A stretch of DNA of 64,000 bases from Armatimonadetes bacterium DC (lineage in GTDB: Bacteria; Armatimonadota; Fimbriimonadia; Fimbriimonadales; GBS-DC): assembly GCA_001442985.1 (NCBI GenBank), contig LDYB01000023.1:62001-126000 (forward strand). Reading direction: 5' to 3'. Shown piece after piece: positions 26,403-35,017 of this stretch (position 1 is the first letter of the stretch; every line of letters starts with the position of its first letter). A program made the position numbers and the translations under genes. The notes below the pieces were generated by a model. The model saw only the letters and a list, made by a program, of their open reading frames with translations, ran no database searches and had not been told where the DNA came from.

Positions 26403-27287
26403 ATGAGACGCTCTTTAATCGCACTATCGGCAGTGTGGCTTACGGTGAGCGCAATGGCGCAGTGCTTGATCACCGACTTCGAGGGGTACACGCTTGGACT
26501 GAACGGCGCAGTGCTGTTCCGTCAGCCCAGCTTCTCCGGGTCTACCTCCGGGTTTCTGGCATTCACGGGACTCTGCGACATTCCGAACGGGGTTTATAAC
26601 TGCTCCGTCATCAGCGACGAGCAGGCGCACGGCGGAACCCAGTCGCTCAAAGTGGCGTGGCAGTGGAACGGCAATCCGAACGCCTGGCTCCGCCTGACCA
26701 CCTTCAACGCGGCTTTCGTGCCCAACCCTGAGATTAACTTCTCCCACAAACTGGCGGTGTGGGTTTATGTGCCCTCTGGCACGCCCGACTTCTACCTGGC
26801 GCTCGGCGTCCGCGAAACGGGAAGCACTGCAGGCTGTGCAGGCAACGGGGGCGCTCCAGCAGTTGGTATCGAGTGGGTTGGCGCAACGAACCCCTCTGGT
26901 CCGCCAGGCGGCAAGCGGATTGACCAGAAAGACCAGTGGGTGCGCGTGGTGTTTGATATTCCCAACGAGCCGCTGCGTGGTTTCGCGGGCAGCAGCGCCA
27001 ACGGCATGCTGGATACCACCACCGGCACGCTGGAGCATCTGGCGTTCACCCCGGTAGACCCCAATCAGGTGGGTCCTTATATTGTCTATCTGGACGATAT
27101 TGAGACCTTTGTGGGCATACCGGGCGATGTGAACGGCGACGGCTGTGTGGACGACGCCGACCTGCTTGCCGTGTTGTTCGCCTTCGGGCAGACAGGCTCT
27201 GGCTTGCCTGAAGATGTGAACGGCGACGGCGTGGTAGACGACGCCGACCTGCTGACGGTGTTGTTCAACTTCGGGCAGGGGTGTTAG
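26403..27287 (+). CDS. Secreted beta-sandwich protein with dockerin-like tail
   Basis: 294 aa. Signal peptide MRRSLIALSAVWLTVSAMAQ, then about 210 residues of galactose-binding-like/CBM-like beta-sandwich (ITDFEGYTLG..., HKLAVWVYVPSGTPDFYLALGV, YIVYLDDIETF). It ends with [42 protein letters not shown] and GQGC. ATG 26403 follows AAAGGAGG, so the 82 N-terminal residues in the track are a shadow. It is followed by a strong terminator. The location is inferred as cell surface. Confidence 0.8.
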   Translation: MRRSLIALSAVWLTVSAMAQCLITDFEGYTLGLNGAVLFRQPSFSGSTSGFLAFTGLCDIPNGVYNCSVISDEQAHGGTQSLKVAWQWNGNPNAWLRLTTFNAAFVPNPEINFSHKLAVWVYVPSGTPDFYLALGVRETGSTAGCAGNGGAPAVGIEWVGATNPSGPPGGKRIDQKDQWVRVVFDIPNEPLRGFAGSSANGMLDTTTGTLEHLAFTPVDPNQVGPYIVYLDDIETFVGIPGDVNGDGCVDDADLLAVLFAFGQTGSGLPEDVNGDGVVDDADLLTVLFNFGQGC

Positions 27288-27312
27288 ACAGCCCTCCTTT
27301 GAAGGTTTTCTG

Positions 27313-27346
27313 CCCCTCCTCGCCCAAAGGCGGGGAGGGGTTTTCA
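27313..27346. terminator. Rho-independent terminator
   Basis: CCCCTCCTCGCC-caaa-GGCGGGGAGGGG with one G-T pair, then TTTTCATTT. Confidence 0.88.
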
Positions 27347-27347
27347 T

Positions 27348-27464
27348 TTACCGATAATCTCCAATCAACACAAACGCCGACCAGTAATACGGGTCGCTAT
27401 ACTGCTTGCTCCGCAACAGTTGCACCTGTACCCGACGCACGATCGCTTCATAATAGGCTCTTGC
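27348..27464 (-). pseudogene. C-terminal fragment of a CHAT-domain protein
   Basis: The minus strand reads ARAYYEAIVRRVQVQLLRSK, then QYSDPYYWSAFVLIGDYR and a TAA stop. This is the characteristic end of CHAT (caspase-like peptidase) domains, where H/D-PYYW..F.LIGD precedes the terminus. No Met start, no upstream CHAT core and no ribosome site are found: beyond 27464 the frame enters unrelated sequence. It appears to be a relic left after deletion. Recognition is by eye and rests on 38 residues. Confidence 0.6.
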
Positions 27465-27556
27465 CAGTACACTCGTGACAGAAATTCGTTCCGAATTGCT
27501 CAAAACCCCCGAAACCCAAACCTCTTTCTCCGTGTAGACTGTAATGGAGGTGTGCG

Positions 27557-28621
27557 ATGAGACGGCGCTGGAGTGTGGTATGGCTCATCGGGGCGCTTGC
27601 TGGGCTCAACATGAGTGCGCAGGAGACGCCGCGCTCGGTGATAGACTTTGAGAAGGCAGACCACGGCTGGATGGTCTTCCCCGGCTTTGACGGCAGAATC
27701 GAACTGACCCGCAACCCGCTGGATGTGAAAGAGGGCACGCAGGCGCTCCAGTATACCTATGTCGCGCTGCAGGGCAAACTGAACGGCATCATTCGGCTGG
27801 AACCCGAAGACTGGGCGCAAGCGTTCCGCTTCTGGGTCAAGACCGACCGCCCAACCCTGCTCGCAATGGTGATTCAGGAAGAAGGCGGCGAGCGCTGGAA
27901 CGCGCCGTTCTGGGTCAACGGCAACCGCTGGCAACAGGTAACCCTGACTCTCTCGGACTTCACCCTTGCCGAGGATGTGAAGCCCGAAAACAACCGACTC
28001 GACATGGACAAAGCGCAGGCGATTGGGCTGCTGGATGTCGGCGCGCTCTTTTTCACCGCGCCGGAAGCCAAAATCCTGTTCGGCGACTATTCGGGCACGC
28101 GCGTGTTCTGGATGGACCAGTTTGAGTTCCTCGCTCAAGCACCCCTTGTCAAGCGCAGTCCCAGCGCCATCGACGAGTTCGGGCGCGATTTCGTCGCATG
28201 GATTGCCACGCAGGGGGTCACCATCCAGCCCGAAGCGGGCGGGATGAGCGTCCAGTATGAGAGTTTGATTCCCATTTTTGGTGTCCTGCGCCCGCTGGAA
28301 AAAGGCGCGCTGAACGCGACACAGGGACTGGAAATCGTGATTCAGGTCAAAGCGCCCACCACGCTCGGCGTCTTTGTGGAAGAAGAGGGCGGCGAGCGCT
28401 GGCAAGCCACCCTGAGCGTCGGGGGCGAGAAGGCGCCAGAAGCAAAGCGCGTGCTGTGGAGCGCCTTCACCGTGACCGACGACACCAAAGAGAAAGGCAA
28501 CGGCACGCTGGAGCCGAATCGAATCAAGATGATTGGACTGGCAGACCTCGGCGCGCTGATGGGCGAAGCCCCGCAGGCGAACCGATGGCTGATTCAAGCC
28601 GTGAGGAAGATCCCGAAATGA
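27557..28621 (+). CDS. Secreted two-domain CBM-like protein upstream of ECF sigma factor
   Basis: 354 aa, family not firmly recognised. Signal peptide MRRRWSVVWLIGALAGLNMSAQ, then two repeated beta-sandwich domains of about 160 residues. Each carries a VIDFEKADHGW / IDEFGRDFV-like start, FRFWVKTDRPTLLAMVIQEEGGERWNAPF versus LEIVIQVKAPTTLGVFVEEEGGERWQATL, and a terminal NRIKMIGL-type strand, as in CBM11-like carbohydrate-binding folds. ATG 27557 follows GGAGGT; TAGACT (27535-27540) is a candidate -10. The stop overlaps the sigma factor start (ATGA), so a surface ligand-binding protein and a sigma factor are co-translated. Confidence 0.7.
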   Translation: MRRRWSVVWLIGALAGLNMSAQETPRSVIDFEKADHGWMVFPGFDGRIELTRNPLDVKEGTQALQYTYVALQGKLNGIIRLEPEDWAQAFRFWVKTDRPTLLAMVIQEEGGERWNAPFWVNGNRWQQVTLTLSDFTLAEDVKPENNRLDMDKAQAIGLLDVGALFFTAPEAKILFGDYSGTRVFWMDQFEFLAQAPLVKRSPSAIDEFGRDFVAWIATQGVTIQPEAGGMSVQYESLIPIFGVLRPLEKGALNATQGLEIVIQVKAPTTLGVFVEEEGGERWQATLSVGGEKAPEAKRVLWSAFTVTDDTKEKGNGTLEPNRIKMIGLADLGALMGEAPQANRWLIQAVRKIPK

Positions 28622-29154
28622 GCGACGCGCAGCTGGTGCAACGGTGTCTGCAGGGCGACACCACCGCCTTCGATACGCTGGTGGAGCGTTATCGGGATCG
28701 GGTCTTCTCGCTGGCGTTCCGAATTCTGGGCGATCCCACATGGGCGGAAGACCTGACTCAGGAGGCGTTCCTGCGTGCCTATACGCGCCTTGCCCTGTAC
28801 GACGCCACAAAGCCGTTTTCCACATGGCTGCTGTGCCTTGCGGCGCGGCTCTGCCTGAACGCGCGACGCGACCGCCAGCAGGAGCAGGCGCAACTGGAAC
28901 GCGCCTCCAAAGCGATGCCCAGCCCGCCCACTGTAGAGGAATACCTCTACGAGCGGGAGCGCCAGCGCACGCTCCAGCGCCTGCTGATGCGCCTGCCCAG
29001 AACCCAGCGCGTCGCGCTCCTGCTCTACTACTACGAGCAGATGCCCCTCAGCGCGATCGCCGAGGCGCTCCATGTGCCCGAAGGCACGGTCAAAACATGG
29101 CTCTATCGCGGGCGCGAAAGCCTGCGCCGCTGGATCGAGGAGGAACTGGGATGA
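28618..29154 (+). CDS. ECF-type RNA polymerase sigma factor
   Basis: 178 aa. Region 2 is MSDAQLVQRCLQGDTTAFDTLVERYRDRVFSLAFRILGDPTWAEDLTQEAFLRAY; region 4 is LPRTQRVALLLYYYEQMPLSAIAEALHVPEGTVKTWLYRGRESLRRWI, and the sigma-3 region is absent, so it is group IV. The start is set at ATG 28618, which overlaps the upstream stop (ATGA) and has GAGGA upstream; the track's longer N-terminus is a shadow. The anti-sigma gene follows with another ATGA overlap. Confidence 0.92.
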   Translation: MSDAQLVQRCLQGDTTAFDTLVERYRDRVFSLAFRILGDPTWAEDLTQEAFLRAYTRLALYDATKPFSTWLLCLAARLCLNARRDRQQEQAQLERASKAMPSPPTVEEYLYERERQRTLQRLLMRLPRTQRVALLLYYYEQMPLSAIAEALHVPEGTVKTWLYRGRESLRRWIEEELG

Positions 29155-29567
29155 ACACCTGCCCCCATGAAGAGGTCTTGCACGCTTACACCGAGGGCTG
29201 GCTGGACGCGGAGAGCCAGCAGGCAATAGAAGCGCATCTGACAGTGTGTCATGAGTGCCAGCGCAGAGTTGCAGGCTGGCAGGCGGTGTCGGAAGCGATT
29301 CGTGGGCTGCCCCGCATCCCTGCCCCTGGGGGCACGCTCCAGCCGATGCCGACGCCCCATCACGAGTGGCGCTTGGTGCTGGCACTTTCGGCGTGCCTTG
29401 CAGGTATCGCCGCGTGGCTCTGGCTTGCGGGGGTTTCTCCGCCTGAACTCAATCACTTCGTGGGATGGACGCCCTACTCGACCCTCTCCGAGAGCGCCCA
29501 GCAAGCCGCAGAAAAGCTCCAGCCATTCTGGCACACGCTTCGGGAGGTGTTGAAATGGAAGGCTTAG
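29151..29567 (+). CDS. Zinc-finger anti-sigma factor, membrane-bound
   Basis: 138 aa. The N-terminal zf-HC2/ZAS motif has Cys-4 and H-x3-C-x2-C (HLTVCHEC). A single transmembrane helix follows (LVLALSACLAGIAAWLWLAG), then a ~45-residue periplasmic tail. Architecture and position directly after the ECF sigma gene (ATGA overlap) make it the cognate anti-sigma factor. The track start at 28644 lies in the shadow of the sigma gene. Confidence 0.87.
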   Translation: MNTCPHEEVLHAYTEGWLDAESQQAIEAHLTVCHECQRRVAGWQAVSEAIRGLPRIPAPGGTLQPMPTPHHEWRLVLALSACLAGIAAWLWLAGVSPPELNHFVGWTPYSTLSESAQQAAEKLQPFWHTLREVLKWKA

Positions 29568-30052
29568 CGGGAATTTTGCTCCTGTATCTGGCTCTGGTTG
29601 GCGTGGGCGTGCTGAGCGTGACGCTCTGGGGTGAGCTCACGCGAGGCTATGTGCAGAATCTGCGTCAGCGGGGCGCCAGCGTCTTCTGGCGGGGAATTAT
29701 CGCCACGGCGCTGCTAACGCTGTTGATTGCCGTGCTGATTCAGGTCGTGAAACAGGTGGCGAACAAGCAGCCGATAGAGTTGCTGATGGGGCTACTATTG
29801 CTGGCATATGCGCTAACCGCGCTGGTGGGATTCGGGGCGACGCTGTGGCATCTGGGCGAGCGCACCGCGCTGGCGTTCGGCAAGGCGGAACTGGCGCCCG
29901 GCTGGGCAATAATGCTGGGCGTCGCGTTGGTGCTGTCGGTCGTATGGATTCCTGTGTTCGGCTGGGCGCTGGGCGTCTACTGGCTGGCGCAATCGGTGGG
30001 GAATGTGGTGGCAGGCGTCGGCTTGCCCGCGACTTCTGGCGAGGAGGGTTAA
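29555..30052 (+). CDS. Hypothetical four-helix membrane protein in the sigma/anti-sigma operon
   Basis: 165 aa with four or five hydrophobic helices (GLAGILLLYLALVGVGVLSVTLWG, GIIATALLTLLIAVLIQVV, LLMGLLLLAYALTALVGFGATLW, PGWAIMLGVALVLSVVWIPVFGWALGV). No known family recognised. ATG 29555 with GGGAGGTG upstream overlaps the anti-sigma stop by 13 nt. It may be a target or a partner of the sigma system, by position only. Confidence 0.7.
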   Translation: MEGLAGILLLYLALVGVGVLSVTLWGELTRGYVQNLRQRGASVFWRGIIATALLTLLIAVLIQVVKQVANKQPIELLMGLLLLAYALTALVGFGATLWHLGERTALAFGKAELAPGWAIMLGVALVLSVVWIPVFGWALGVYWLAQSVGNVVAGVGLPATSGEEG

Positions 30053-30057
30053 AGAGG

Positions 30058-30063
30058 TATACT
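30058..30063 (+). promoter_or_regulatory. -10 box of helicase gene
   Basis: AGAGGTATACT, 11 nt before ATG 30075; no Shine-Dalgarno in between. Confidence 0.5.
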
Positions 30064-30074
30064 AAAAGCATCTG

Positions 30075-32153
30075 ATGTCAGCAACGAGTTTGAGCTTGGG
30101 GGAAGCCTTTCGGCGTTTGGAGGCGCAGGCAGGCTACGAGCCGCGCCCTGTGCAACGCCAGATGGCGCAGTTCGTCGCCGAGTGCATCGAGGCGGGAACA
30201 CCGGGTGTGGTGGAAGCGCCGACAGGAGTGGGCAAAAGCCTGGCGGTGCTGCTGCCCGCCATTCTCGCCTGCGCCCGAAGCGACAAACGCATCGTTATCA
30301 GCACCCACACAAATGTGCTGGCGGAGCAATACTGGCTCAAAGACCTGCCGTTCGCCCTGAGCCTGTTTCCGGAGGTGCAGCTTTCCACCACGCTGGCGAT
30401 GGGGCGCTCCCGGTATGCGTGCCTTTCGCGCATTCACGGACACGAGCTGGGCAGAACCACTCCCGAATTGCAGAGATTCTTGCTAGAGTGGGCATCCGTC
30501 GCGCAGGTGGGCACCGAAAGCGAGCTGAACGCCTTCCTGACCCGCAAGGCAATCCCCCAGCAAATGATGCGCGATCTGTTCGCTAACCTAACGGTACCCC
30601 CCTACTGCCGCGCCCGCGCCTGCACACACTATGACCAGTGCTTTTACTACAAGAGCCGCAACCGAGCCACAAAGGCGCAAATTGTGATTACCAACCACGC
30701 CGTGGTGCTGACCGATGCCCTGCTGAAAGAGGTTTCCGATGGCAAAGCCTCGCTGCTGGGCGAGTACGATTTTCTGGTGATAGACGAGGCGCACGACCTG
30801 ATAGACGCCGCCCAGAACGCGCTGGCGAGCGAGCTCTGCCTTAAGACCGCGCAGGAGATTATCCGCACAGTGAGCATCGTGAGCAACGAGTTCACCTCCG
30901 CCCTGGAGAGCGCGAACCCACCCCAGGGCTTCCTGAATCAGGTACAGCTCGCGGTTCAGGACTTCTCCCGACTGGTGCAGGCGCCTATGAAGCGGGCGGA
31001 CTTCGGCACGATCCCGCCGAATGGGGCGATTATTGCCGTCGCACCCCCTGAGATGGAACAGACCCACGCCATCAGCGTCAGCAGGGAATATTACCAGCAA
31101 GCCGAGTCGCTGGTGATGGCGATCCAGACGCTGCTGCTTCAGCTGCAACGCGATCTGCGACAGGCGTGGGAAGACCACAAATCGCAGTTCACCGAGCCAC
31201 AGAAAGCGGCGGTGCAGGAAGTGCTGTTGCAGTTCAACCTCTGGGCAAAAAGCTTGTTTGGGCAGTTGAATCGGCTCATCCACCCACCCGAGGGGGTCAG
31301 CTGGGTGGAGCCTGCACCAGAGGGCTGGCGTCTTTGCTACCAGCCGCTGGAGGTGAGCGCGTGGCTCCGTGAGCGCCTGTTCAGCAATCAGCCGACCCTG
31401 CTTATGAGCGCCACGCTCACGATTGATAACGCTTTTGACTTCTATCTGCAACAGGTCGGGCTGGACAATCCGCGCACGCTCCAGCTACCCCCTGTGTTTG
31501 ACTATCCGCGCCAGTGCGCGATTTACTTACCGCCGCTGGGCACGATTCCAACGCCGCCTGCCAACACGCGACAGGGCATCCAAACAGGCTACTACGACTG
31601 TGTGGCGCAGGAACTAACGCGCCTGCTCCACGCCTCGCGGGGGCGTGCGCTGGTGCTGTTCGCCTCCCGCGCAGAGATGATGGAAGTGTATCGGCGCATG
31701 CCCCGTCTGGACGGCATTCCCATCTATGTGCAGGGCGACGGCTCCAACGCGCACCTCTCGCAACAGTTTCGGGAGAACACCCACTCGGTGCTGTTCGGCT
31801 TGCGCTCCTTCTGGACGGGGTTTGACGCCCCTGGCGAAACGCTCACCAATCTGATCATCGTGCGCCTGCCGTTTGAAGTGCCGACTACCCCCTCCCAACA
31901 GGCGCGACAGGCGCTGCTGGAACTGCAGGGCAAAGACGGTTTCCGCGACTGGAGCCTGCCGATGGTCAAACAGCAGATGCGTCAGGGCTTCGGGCGACTG
32001 ATACGCAAGTCTACCGATAAGGGTGTCGTGTGCATTCTGGACCCCCGAATCCAGAACCGCAGCTACGGGCGCGAGATTCTTGCCAATCTGCCCCGCGGTA
32101 TCCCCATCTTCAACCGTATTGAGGACGCGCTCCGCCACATCGGGCAGGTATAA
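30075..32153 (+). CDS. dinG: DinG/XPD-type ATP-dependent DNA helicase
   Basis: 692-aa superfamily 2 helicase. [19 protein letters not shown] is Walker [13 protein letters not shown] the DEAH box, and LLMSATL motif [19 protein letters not shown] is motif VI. The cysteines in [10 protein letters not shown] and [16 protein letters not shown] have the spacing of an XPD-family Fe-S cluster. It should unwind 5'-3' duplexes or R-loops in repair. The ferredoxin gene follows within 25 nt but has its own promoter. No nuclease domain is fused at the N-terminus. Confidence 0.9.
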   Translation: MSATSLSLGEAFRRLEAQAGYEPRPVQRQMAQFVAECIEAGTPGVVEAPTGVGKSLAVLLPAILACARSDKRIVISTHTNVLAEQYWLKDLPFALSLFPEVQLSTTLAMGRSRYACLSRIHGHELGRTTPELQRFLLEWASVAQVGTESELNAFLTRKAIPQQMMRDLFANLTVPPYCRARACTHYDQCFYYKSRNRATKAQIVITNHAVVLTDALLKEVSDGKASLLGEYDFLVIDEAHDLIDAAQNALASELCLKTAQEIIRTVSIVSNEFTSALESANPPQGFLNQVQLAVQDFSRLVQAPMKRADFGTIPPNGAIIAVAPPEMEQTHAISVSREYYQQAESLVMAIQTLLLQLQRDLRQAWEDHKSQFTEPQKAAVQEVLLQFNLWAKSLFGQLNRLIHPPEGVSWVEPAPEGWRLCYQPLEVSAWLRERLFSNQPTLLMSATLTIDNAFDFYLQQVGLDNPRTLQLPPVFDYPRQCAIYLPPLGTIPTPPANTRQGIQTGYYDCVAQELTRLLHASRGRALVLFASRAEMMEVYRRMPRLDGIPIYVQGDGSNAHLSQQFRENTHSVLFGLRSFWTGFDAPGETLTNLIIVRLPFEVPTTPSQQARQALLELQGKDGFRDWSLPMVKQQMRQGFGRLIRKSTDKGVVCILDPRIQNRSYGREILANLPRGIPIFNRIEDALRHIGQV

Positions 32154-32154
32154 T
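32149..32154 (+). promoter_or_regulatory. -10 box of ferredoxin gene
   Basis: CAGGTATAAT overlaps the helicase stop. The leader contains ACAGGAGG, 9 nt before ATG 32177. Confidence 0.55.
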
Positions 32155-32176
32155 TCCCCTACAGGAGGCTCTACCC

Positions 32177-32419
32177 ATGCCCTATGTCATCACGGAACCA
32201 TGCATCGGTGTGAAGGACAAGTCGTGCGTCGCAGTCTGCCCCGTGGACTGCATCTATGAAGGCGAAGACCAGTTCTATATCAACCCGGATGAGTGTATCG
32301 ATTGCGGGCTATGCGAACCGGAGTGCCCTGTGAACGCCATCTATCCCGACACTGAAGTGCCCCCCGAATGGCGCCATTACATTGAGAAAAACGCGAACTT
32401 CTTCAAGCAGCAGAAGTAG
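32177..32419 (+). CDS. fdxA: Ferredoxin (3Fe-4S/4Fe-4S, 7Fe-type)
   Basis: 80-aa electron carrier. The N-terminal half has [19 protein letters not shown] (C-x7-C-x3-C-P spacing, as in 7Fe ferredoxins) and the second half [13 protein letters not shown] (4Fe-4S motif). The C-terminal extension [15 protein letters not shown] is typical of FdxA-like proteins. The usual partner oxidoreductase is not identified here. Confidence 0.92.
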   Translation: MPYVITEPCIGVKDKSCVAVCPVDCIYEGEDQFYINPDECIDCGLCEPECPVNAIYPDTEVPPEWRHYIEKNANFFKQQK

Positions 32420-32423
32420 CGTT

Positions 32424-33737
32424 GTGTGGTGGGGTGTATCGGCGGTGTTGCTGATACACCTCTGGGCGCTGCCCCGCGTGTTTAATGCGCCGCCGTTGCG
32501 TCTTGACAGCGACACCGCCGCGATGCTGGACGCGATTCAGGCATCGGGCGGCTTGGCTGGGGTGGGGCGCTGGTTTCGGGGCGACTGGCTGCTGGAAAAC
32601 GGCTTTTACCGCCCCATCAGCTCGGCTTCGCTGACGCTGGATTACGCGCTTTATGGCGAGGCGGCGTGGGGGTTCTGCTTCACAAACTGGCTGCTGCTGT
32701 TGACGATTGCGCTGGGCGTGGCGGTGCTGACCCCGCGCCTGCTAAATGTCGCGCCTGCGTGGGGCTGGGGCGTGGCGGTGGTTCTCAGCGCCCAGTATAC
32801 GGGGCTGACCCGCCTGCTGACGCCCTACTCCACATGGGGGTGGGTGCTGATTGTACTGGTAGGGATATCGCTCTGGGCGTGGCGTTCCGGCGTGAGGCTG
32901 GACCCTGACCTCTGGGAGCAATTCGACACGCGGTGGCTCTGGATAGCGCTTGCTGTAGGCGCGCTTTTCTGGGGGTTTGACCGCCTGCTTGACGCCGATT
33001 ATGTGCGCCTGATTGAGTGGGTTCCCTCGCGCACGGCGCTGCTGGGCGCGGCGTTCGGTGTCTGGGCAGCAGTCTGCTTTTTGCGAGCGGGCGAAGAAGG
33101 CTCATGGCGCTGGCTGGGGCTGGGCGGGCTGCTCTACCTGCTGGCGCTCGGCTCCTACGAGCAGCCAATCATGCTGGCGCCGTTTATAACAGCAACCGCC
33201 ATCGCACGACGCACTCTGTGGAAAGAGAACGCATTCACAGTCGCAGGGACGGCGCTGGCGTGCGCCCTGTTGATTGTAATGTTGCGCTTGAGCTTCGTTA
33301 CCACAGAGCCTACACGCTATCAGCAGCAGCAACTGCGCAGCAGCCTCTCAGGTCCCATGTTGACCTATTTTTCCGACCTCTTTCCCCCCGTGAGCCAGTG
33401 GGGCTACTGGCGCACTGTAGGGCTGGAGCCGACCGTCTGGCTTCTCAAAGACCCGTGGGACAGGCTGGTAGGGCTGTTGCTGTATGCAGGGGTTTTGGTA
33501 GCATTCTATCGCTGGCGCGGGAGATTCGGCTATGCGCTGGGCTGGCACGCGCTCACACTGCTGCCGATGGCGTTCCTGCACCCGTTTGAGCATTACTGGG
33601 TTCTCCCGCAGGTGGGCAAGACGCTCACCGACTGCCTGCTGATAGGCTGGGGCATCCATGCTTTTGTCGCCTGCTTGCAGGCTGAGTGGGGTAAGATTCT
33701 TCACGATGGCACTCGAGCTGACCCCGCAGGAGTTTGA
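32424..33737 (+). CDS. Polytopic membrane protein, glycosyltransferase-39/PMT-like topology
   Basis: 437 aa with about ten transmembrane helices. The first loop (RLDSDTAAMLDAI...YRPISSASLTLDYALYG) has an acidic pair and YRP motif similar to GT39/GT83-like membrane glycosyltransferases, but the similarity is loose. I place the start at GTG 32424, 5 nt after the ferredoxin stop; the track's 32382 would overlap ferredoxin by 38 nt. The downstream metallopeptidase gene overlaps its last 32 nt. Function is unproven. Confidence 0.65.
   Translation: MWWGVSAVLLIHLWALPRVFNAPPLRLDSDTAAMLDAIQASGGLAGVGRWFRGDWLLENGFYRPISSASLTLDYALYGEAAWGFCFTNWLLLLTIALGVAVLTPRLLNVAPAWGWGVAVVLSAQYTGLTRLLTPYSTWGWVLIVLVGISLWAWRSGVRLDPDLWEQFDTRWLWIALAVGALFWGFDRLLDADYVRLIEWVPSRTALLGAAFGVWAAVCFLRAGEEGSWRWLGLGGLLYLLALGSYEQPIMLAPFITATAIARRTLWKENAFTVAGTALACALLIVMLRLSFVTTEPTRYQQQQLRSSLSGPMLTYFSDLFPPVSQWGYWRTVGLEPTVWLLKDPWDRLVGLLLYAGVLVAFYRWRGRFGYALGWHALTLLPMAFLHPFEHYWVLPQVGKTLTDCLLIGWGIHAFVACLQAEWGKILHDGTRADPAGV
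33692..33697 (+). promoter_or_regulatory. -10 box of zincin gene
   Basis: GGGGTAAGAT, 8 nt before ATG 33706, inside the 3' end of the membrane-protein gene. Confidence 0.4.
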
Positions 33738-34086
33738 AGCGCTGGTGGCGGAGGCGCTGGATAGCCTCCCCGACGAGATCGCCCAGTATATGGACAATGT
33801 GGAGGTGGTGGTCGCGTGGCGCCCTACAGGCACGCAGCTCCGTCGGGCAGGCGTGCGTGCGGGACATCTGCTATTAGGGCTTTATGAAGGCGTGCCGCTC
33901 ACCCAGCGGAGCGCCTCTTATGGGTTCGTGCCGCCCGATAAGATTACCATCTTTCAGGAGCCGCTCCAACGCATCGCACGGAGCAAAGCAGACCTGAAAG
34001 AGCGCGTGCGACGCACGGTGATTCACGAGATTGCCCACCACTTCGGCATCAGCGACGAACGCTTGCGCGAGCTGGGCGCCTATTGA
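33706..34086 (+). CDS. Zincin-like metallopeptidase (DUF1025/Zincin_1 family)
   Basis: 126 aa. VIHEIAHHFGISDERLRELG carries HExxHxxGxxD, the zinc-binding motif of this family; VVVAWRPT and GLYEGVPLTQRS are also family-like. Cytosolic, substrate unknown. The start is moved from 33658 to ATG 33706, because only that start follows the -10 box and fits the ~120-130-aa family length. Confidence 0.87.
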   Translation: MALELTPQEFEALVAEALDSLPDEIAQYMDNVEVVVAWRPTGTQLRRAGVRAGHLLLGLYEGVPLTQRSASYGFVPPDKITIFQEPLQRIARSKADLKERVRRTVIHEIAHHFGISDERLRELGAY

Positions 34087-34117
34087 AGCAGGGCGGGGTG
34101 GAATGCCCCGTCCTGCT
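34087..34117. terminator. Bidirectional hairpin between convergent genes
   Basis: AGCAGGGCGGGG-tggaatg-CCCCGTCCTGCT: a 12-bp stem with one G-T pair, right after the zincin stop and before the cytochrome stop. No long T-tract. Confidence 0.5.
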
Positions 34118-34123
34118 GAATGC

Positions 34124-34657
34124 CTACTTCGCTTCTTTGGTATAGACAGGCTGCTGGTCCTTGAGCGACTTGATGTAGGCAATCAGCTGATTGATCTGCT
34201 CTTCCTTGAGATAGCTGTACGACGCCATACTCGGAGTGTAGCCCGCCACAACCTTCTTATTGGGGTCTACGATGGACTCCTTGAGGTACGCTTCGTCGGC
34301 AACCACCTCAGAGCCATCGGCTAACTTCACTTTGGAGCCATACAAACCGCGCAGGTCGGGATAGTCCTTCCCGCTGGCAGGGTTCATGTGGCATGCGTTG
34401 CAACCCTGCTGGACGAACAGAATCATGCCCTTTTTGGCTTCGGGGTCATCGTTACCAGGAGCTGGCACGCCGCCCGAAGAGGGAGCGCTCGAAGTGCTGG
34501 AAGTGCTACTGGACGCCGTGCTGCTCTCGGTGGATTTGGTTTCCCCCGAACCCGTTGAGGTGGACTGATTCTGGGGAGGCGGCGCACAGGACGCCAGGAG
34601 CGCCGTGAGGCTCACAATACCTAACGCAAGACCCAATTGACGCAGTGTGTTGTTCAT
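34124..34657 (-). CDS. Lipoprotein cytochrome c (monohaem)
   Basis: 177 aa. Lipoprotein signal peptide with lipobox LASC (residues 21-24). A Ser/Thr-rich linker follows (about residues 25-70), then a class I cytochrome c domain with CNACH haem site and a distal-Met candidate in PSMASYSYLKEEQ. The domain resembles the cytochrome tail of cytochrome oxidase subunit II, but no CuA domain is present. Periplasmic, membrane-anchored electron carrier. Strong promoter and GGTGAG-type ribosome site. Confidence 0.88.
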   Translation of the reverse strand: MNNTLRQLGLALGIVSLTALLASCAPPPQNQSTSTGSGETKSTESSTASSSTSSTSSAPSSGGVPAPGNDDPEAKKGMILFVQQGCNACHMNPASGKDYPDLRGLYGSKVKLADGSEVVADEAYLKESIVDPNKKVVAGYTPSMASYSYLKEEQINQLIAYIKSLKDQQPVYTKEAK

Positions 34658-34712
34658 CGTCTCTCACCTACCTTGTTTTTGAGTCATTCACCTGACTTAG
34701 TAGAGTGGAGCA

Positions 34713-34742
34713 ATTATACCCCAAATCAGAGGCGTTTGTCAA
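34713..34742 (-). promoter_or_regulatory. Sigma-70 promoter of the cytochrome c gene
   Basis: Minus strand: TTGACA (34737-34742), 18-nt spacer, GGGGTATAAT (-10 at 34713-34718). The -35 sits in CCCCTTGACAAACGCC. The MITE-like element begins only 10 bp upstream. Confidence 0.82.
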
Positions 34743-34993
34743 GGGGTAAGGGAGGGTGTTCGAAAAATCGCTGCCGAATAAGATGGGTGAACCTGCTCTT
34801 GTCGCAAAGAACACGGGTTTTGGGAAACAGGACGCGGGAACCGCGTCCCTACCGACAAGCGTAGGGGCGCGGTCGCCGCGCCCTGCGTGGCGAAACCCCC
34901 AGCGCCAGGAAAGCGATATGAGCATCCTTGCAACAGAGCAGCTTTAGCCGTCCGGTACAAAAGCGGATTTTTCGAACACCCTCAGGGATAAGG
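34742..34993. mobile_element. MITE-like non-coding element with terminal inverted repeats
   Basis: Terminal repeats GAGGGTGTTCGAAAAATC (34752-34769) and GATTTTTCGAACACCCTC (34966-34983) are perfect over 18 bp. They continue with a 1-nt bulge for about 3 more bp. They are flanked by near-identical 10-bp direct repeats, AGGGGTAAGG and AGGGATAAGG, which look like a target-site duplication. The 232-bp interior has no gene, only GC-rich hairpins (GGACGCGG-gaa-CCGCGTCC, CCCTAC...GTAGGG, GGGCGCGG-tcg-CCGCGCCC). A transposase in trans would be needed. Autonomous partner not seen in the window. Confidence 0.75.
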
Positions 34994-35017
34994 TAGGCAG
35001 GTTGGGTAGGGGATGCC

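Noticed and set aside
27500-28825. 441-aa minus-strand ORF
   Set aside because: Runs antisense to the CBM-like and sigma genes, has low-complexity composition and no motif.
34756-34947. 63-aa ORF in the MITE region
   Set aside because: Falls inside the inverted-repeat element, without a ribosome site or conserved domain.
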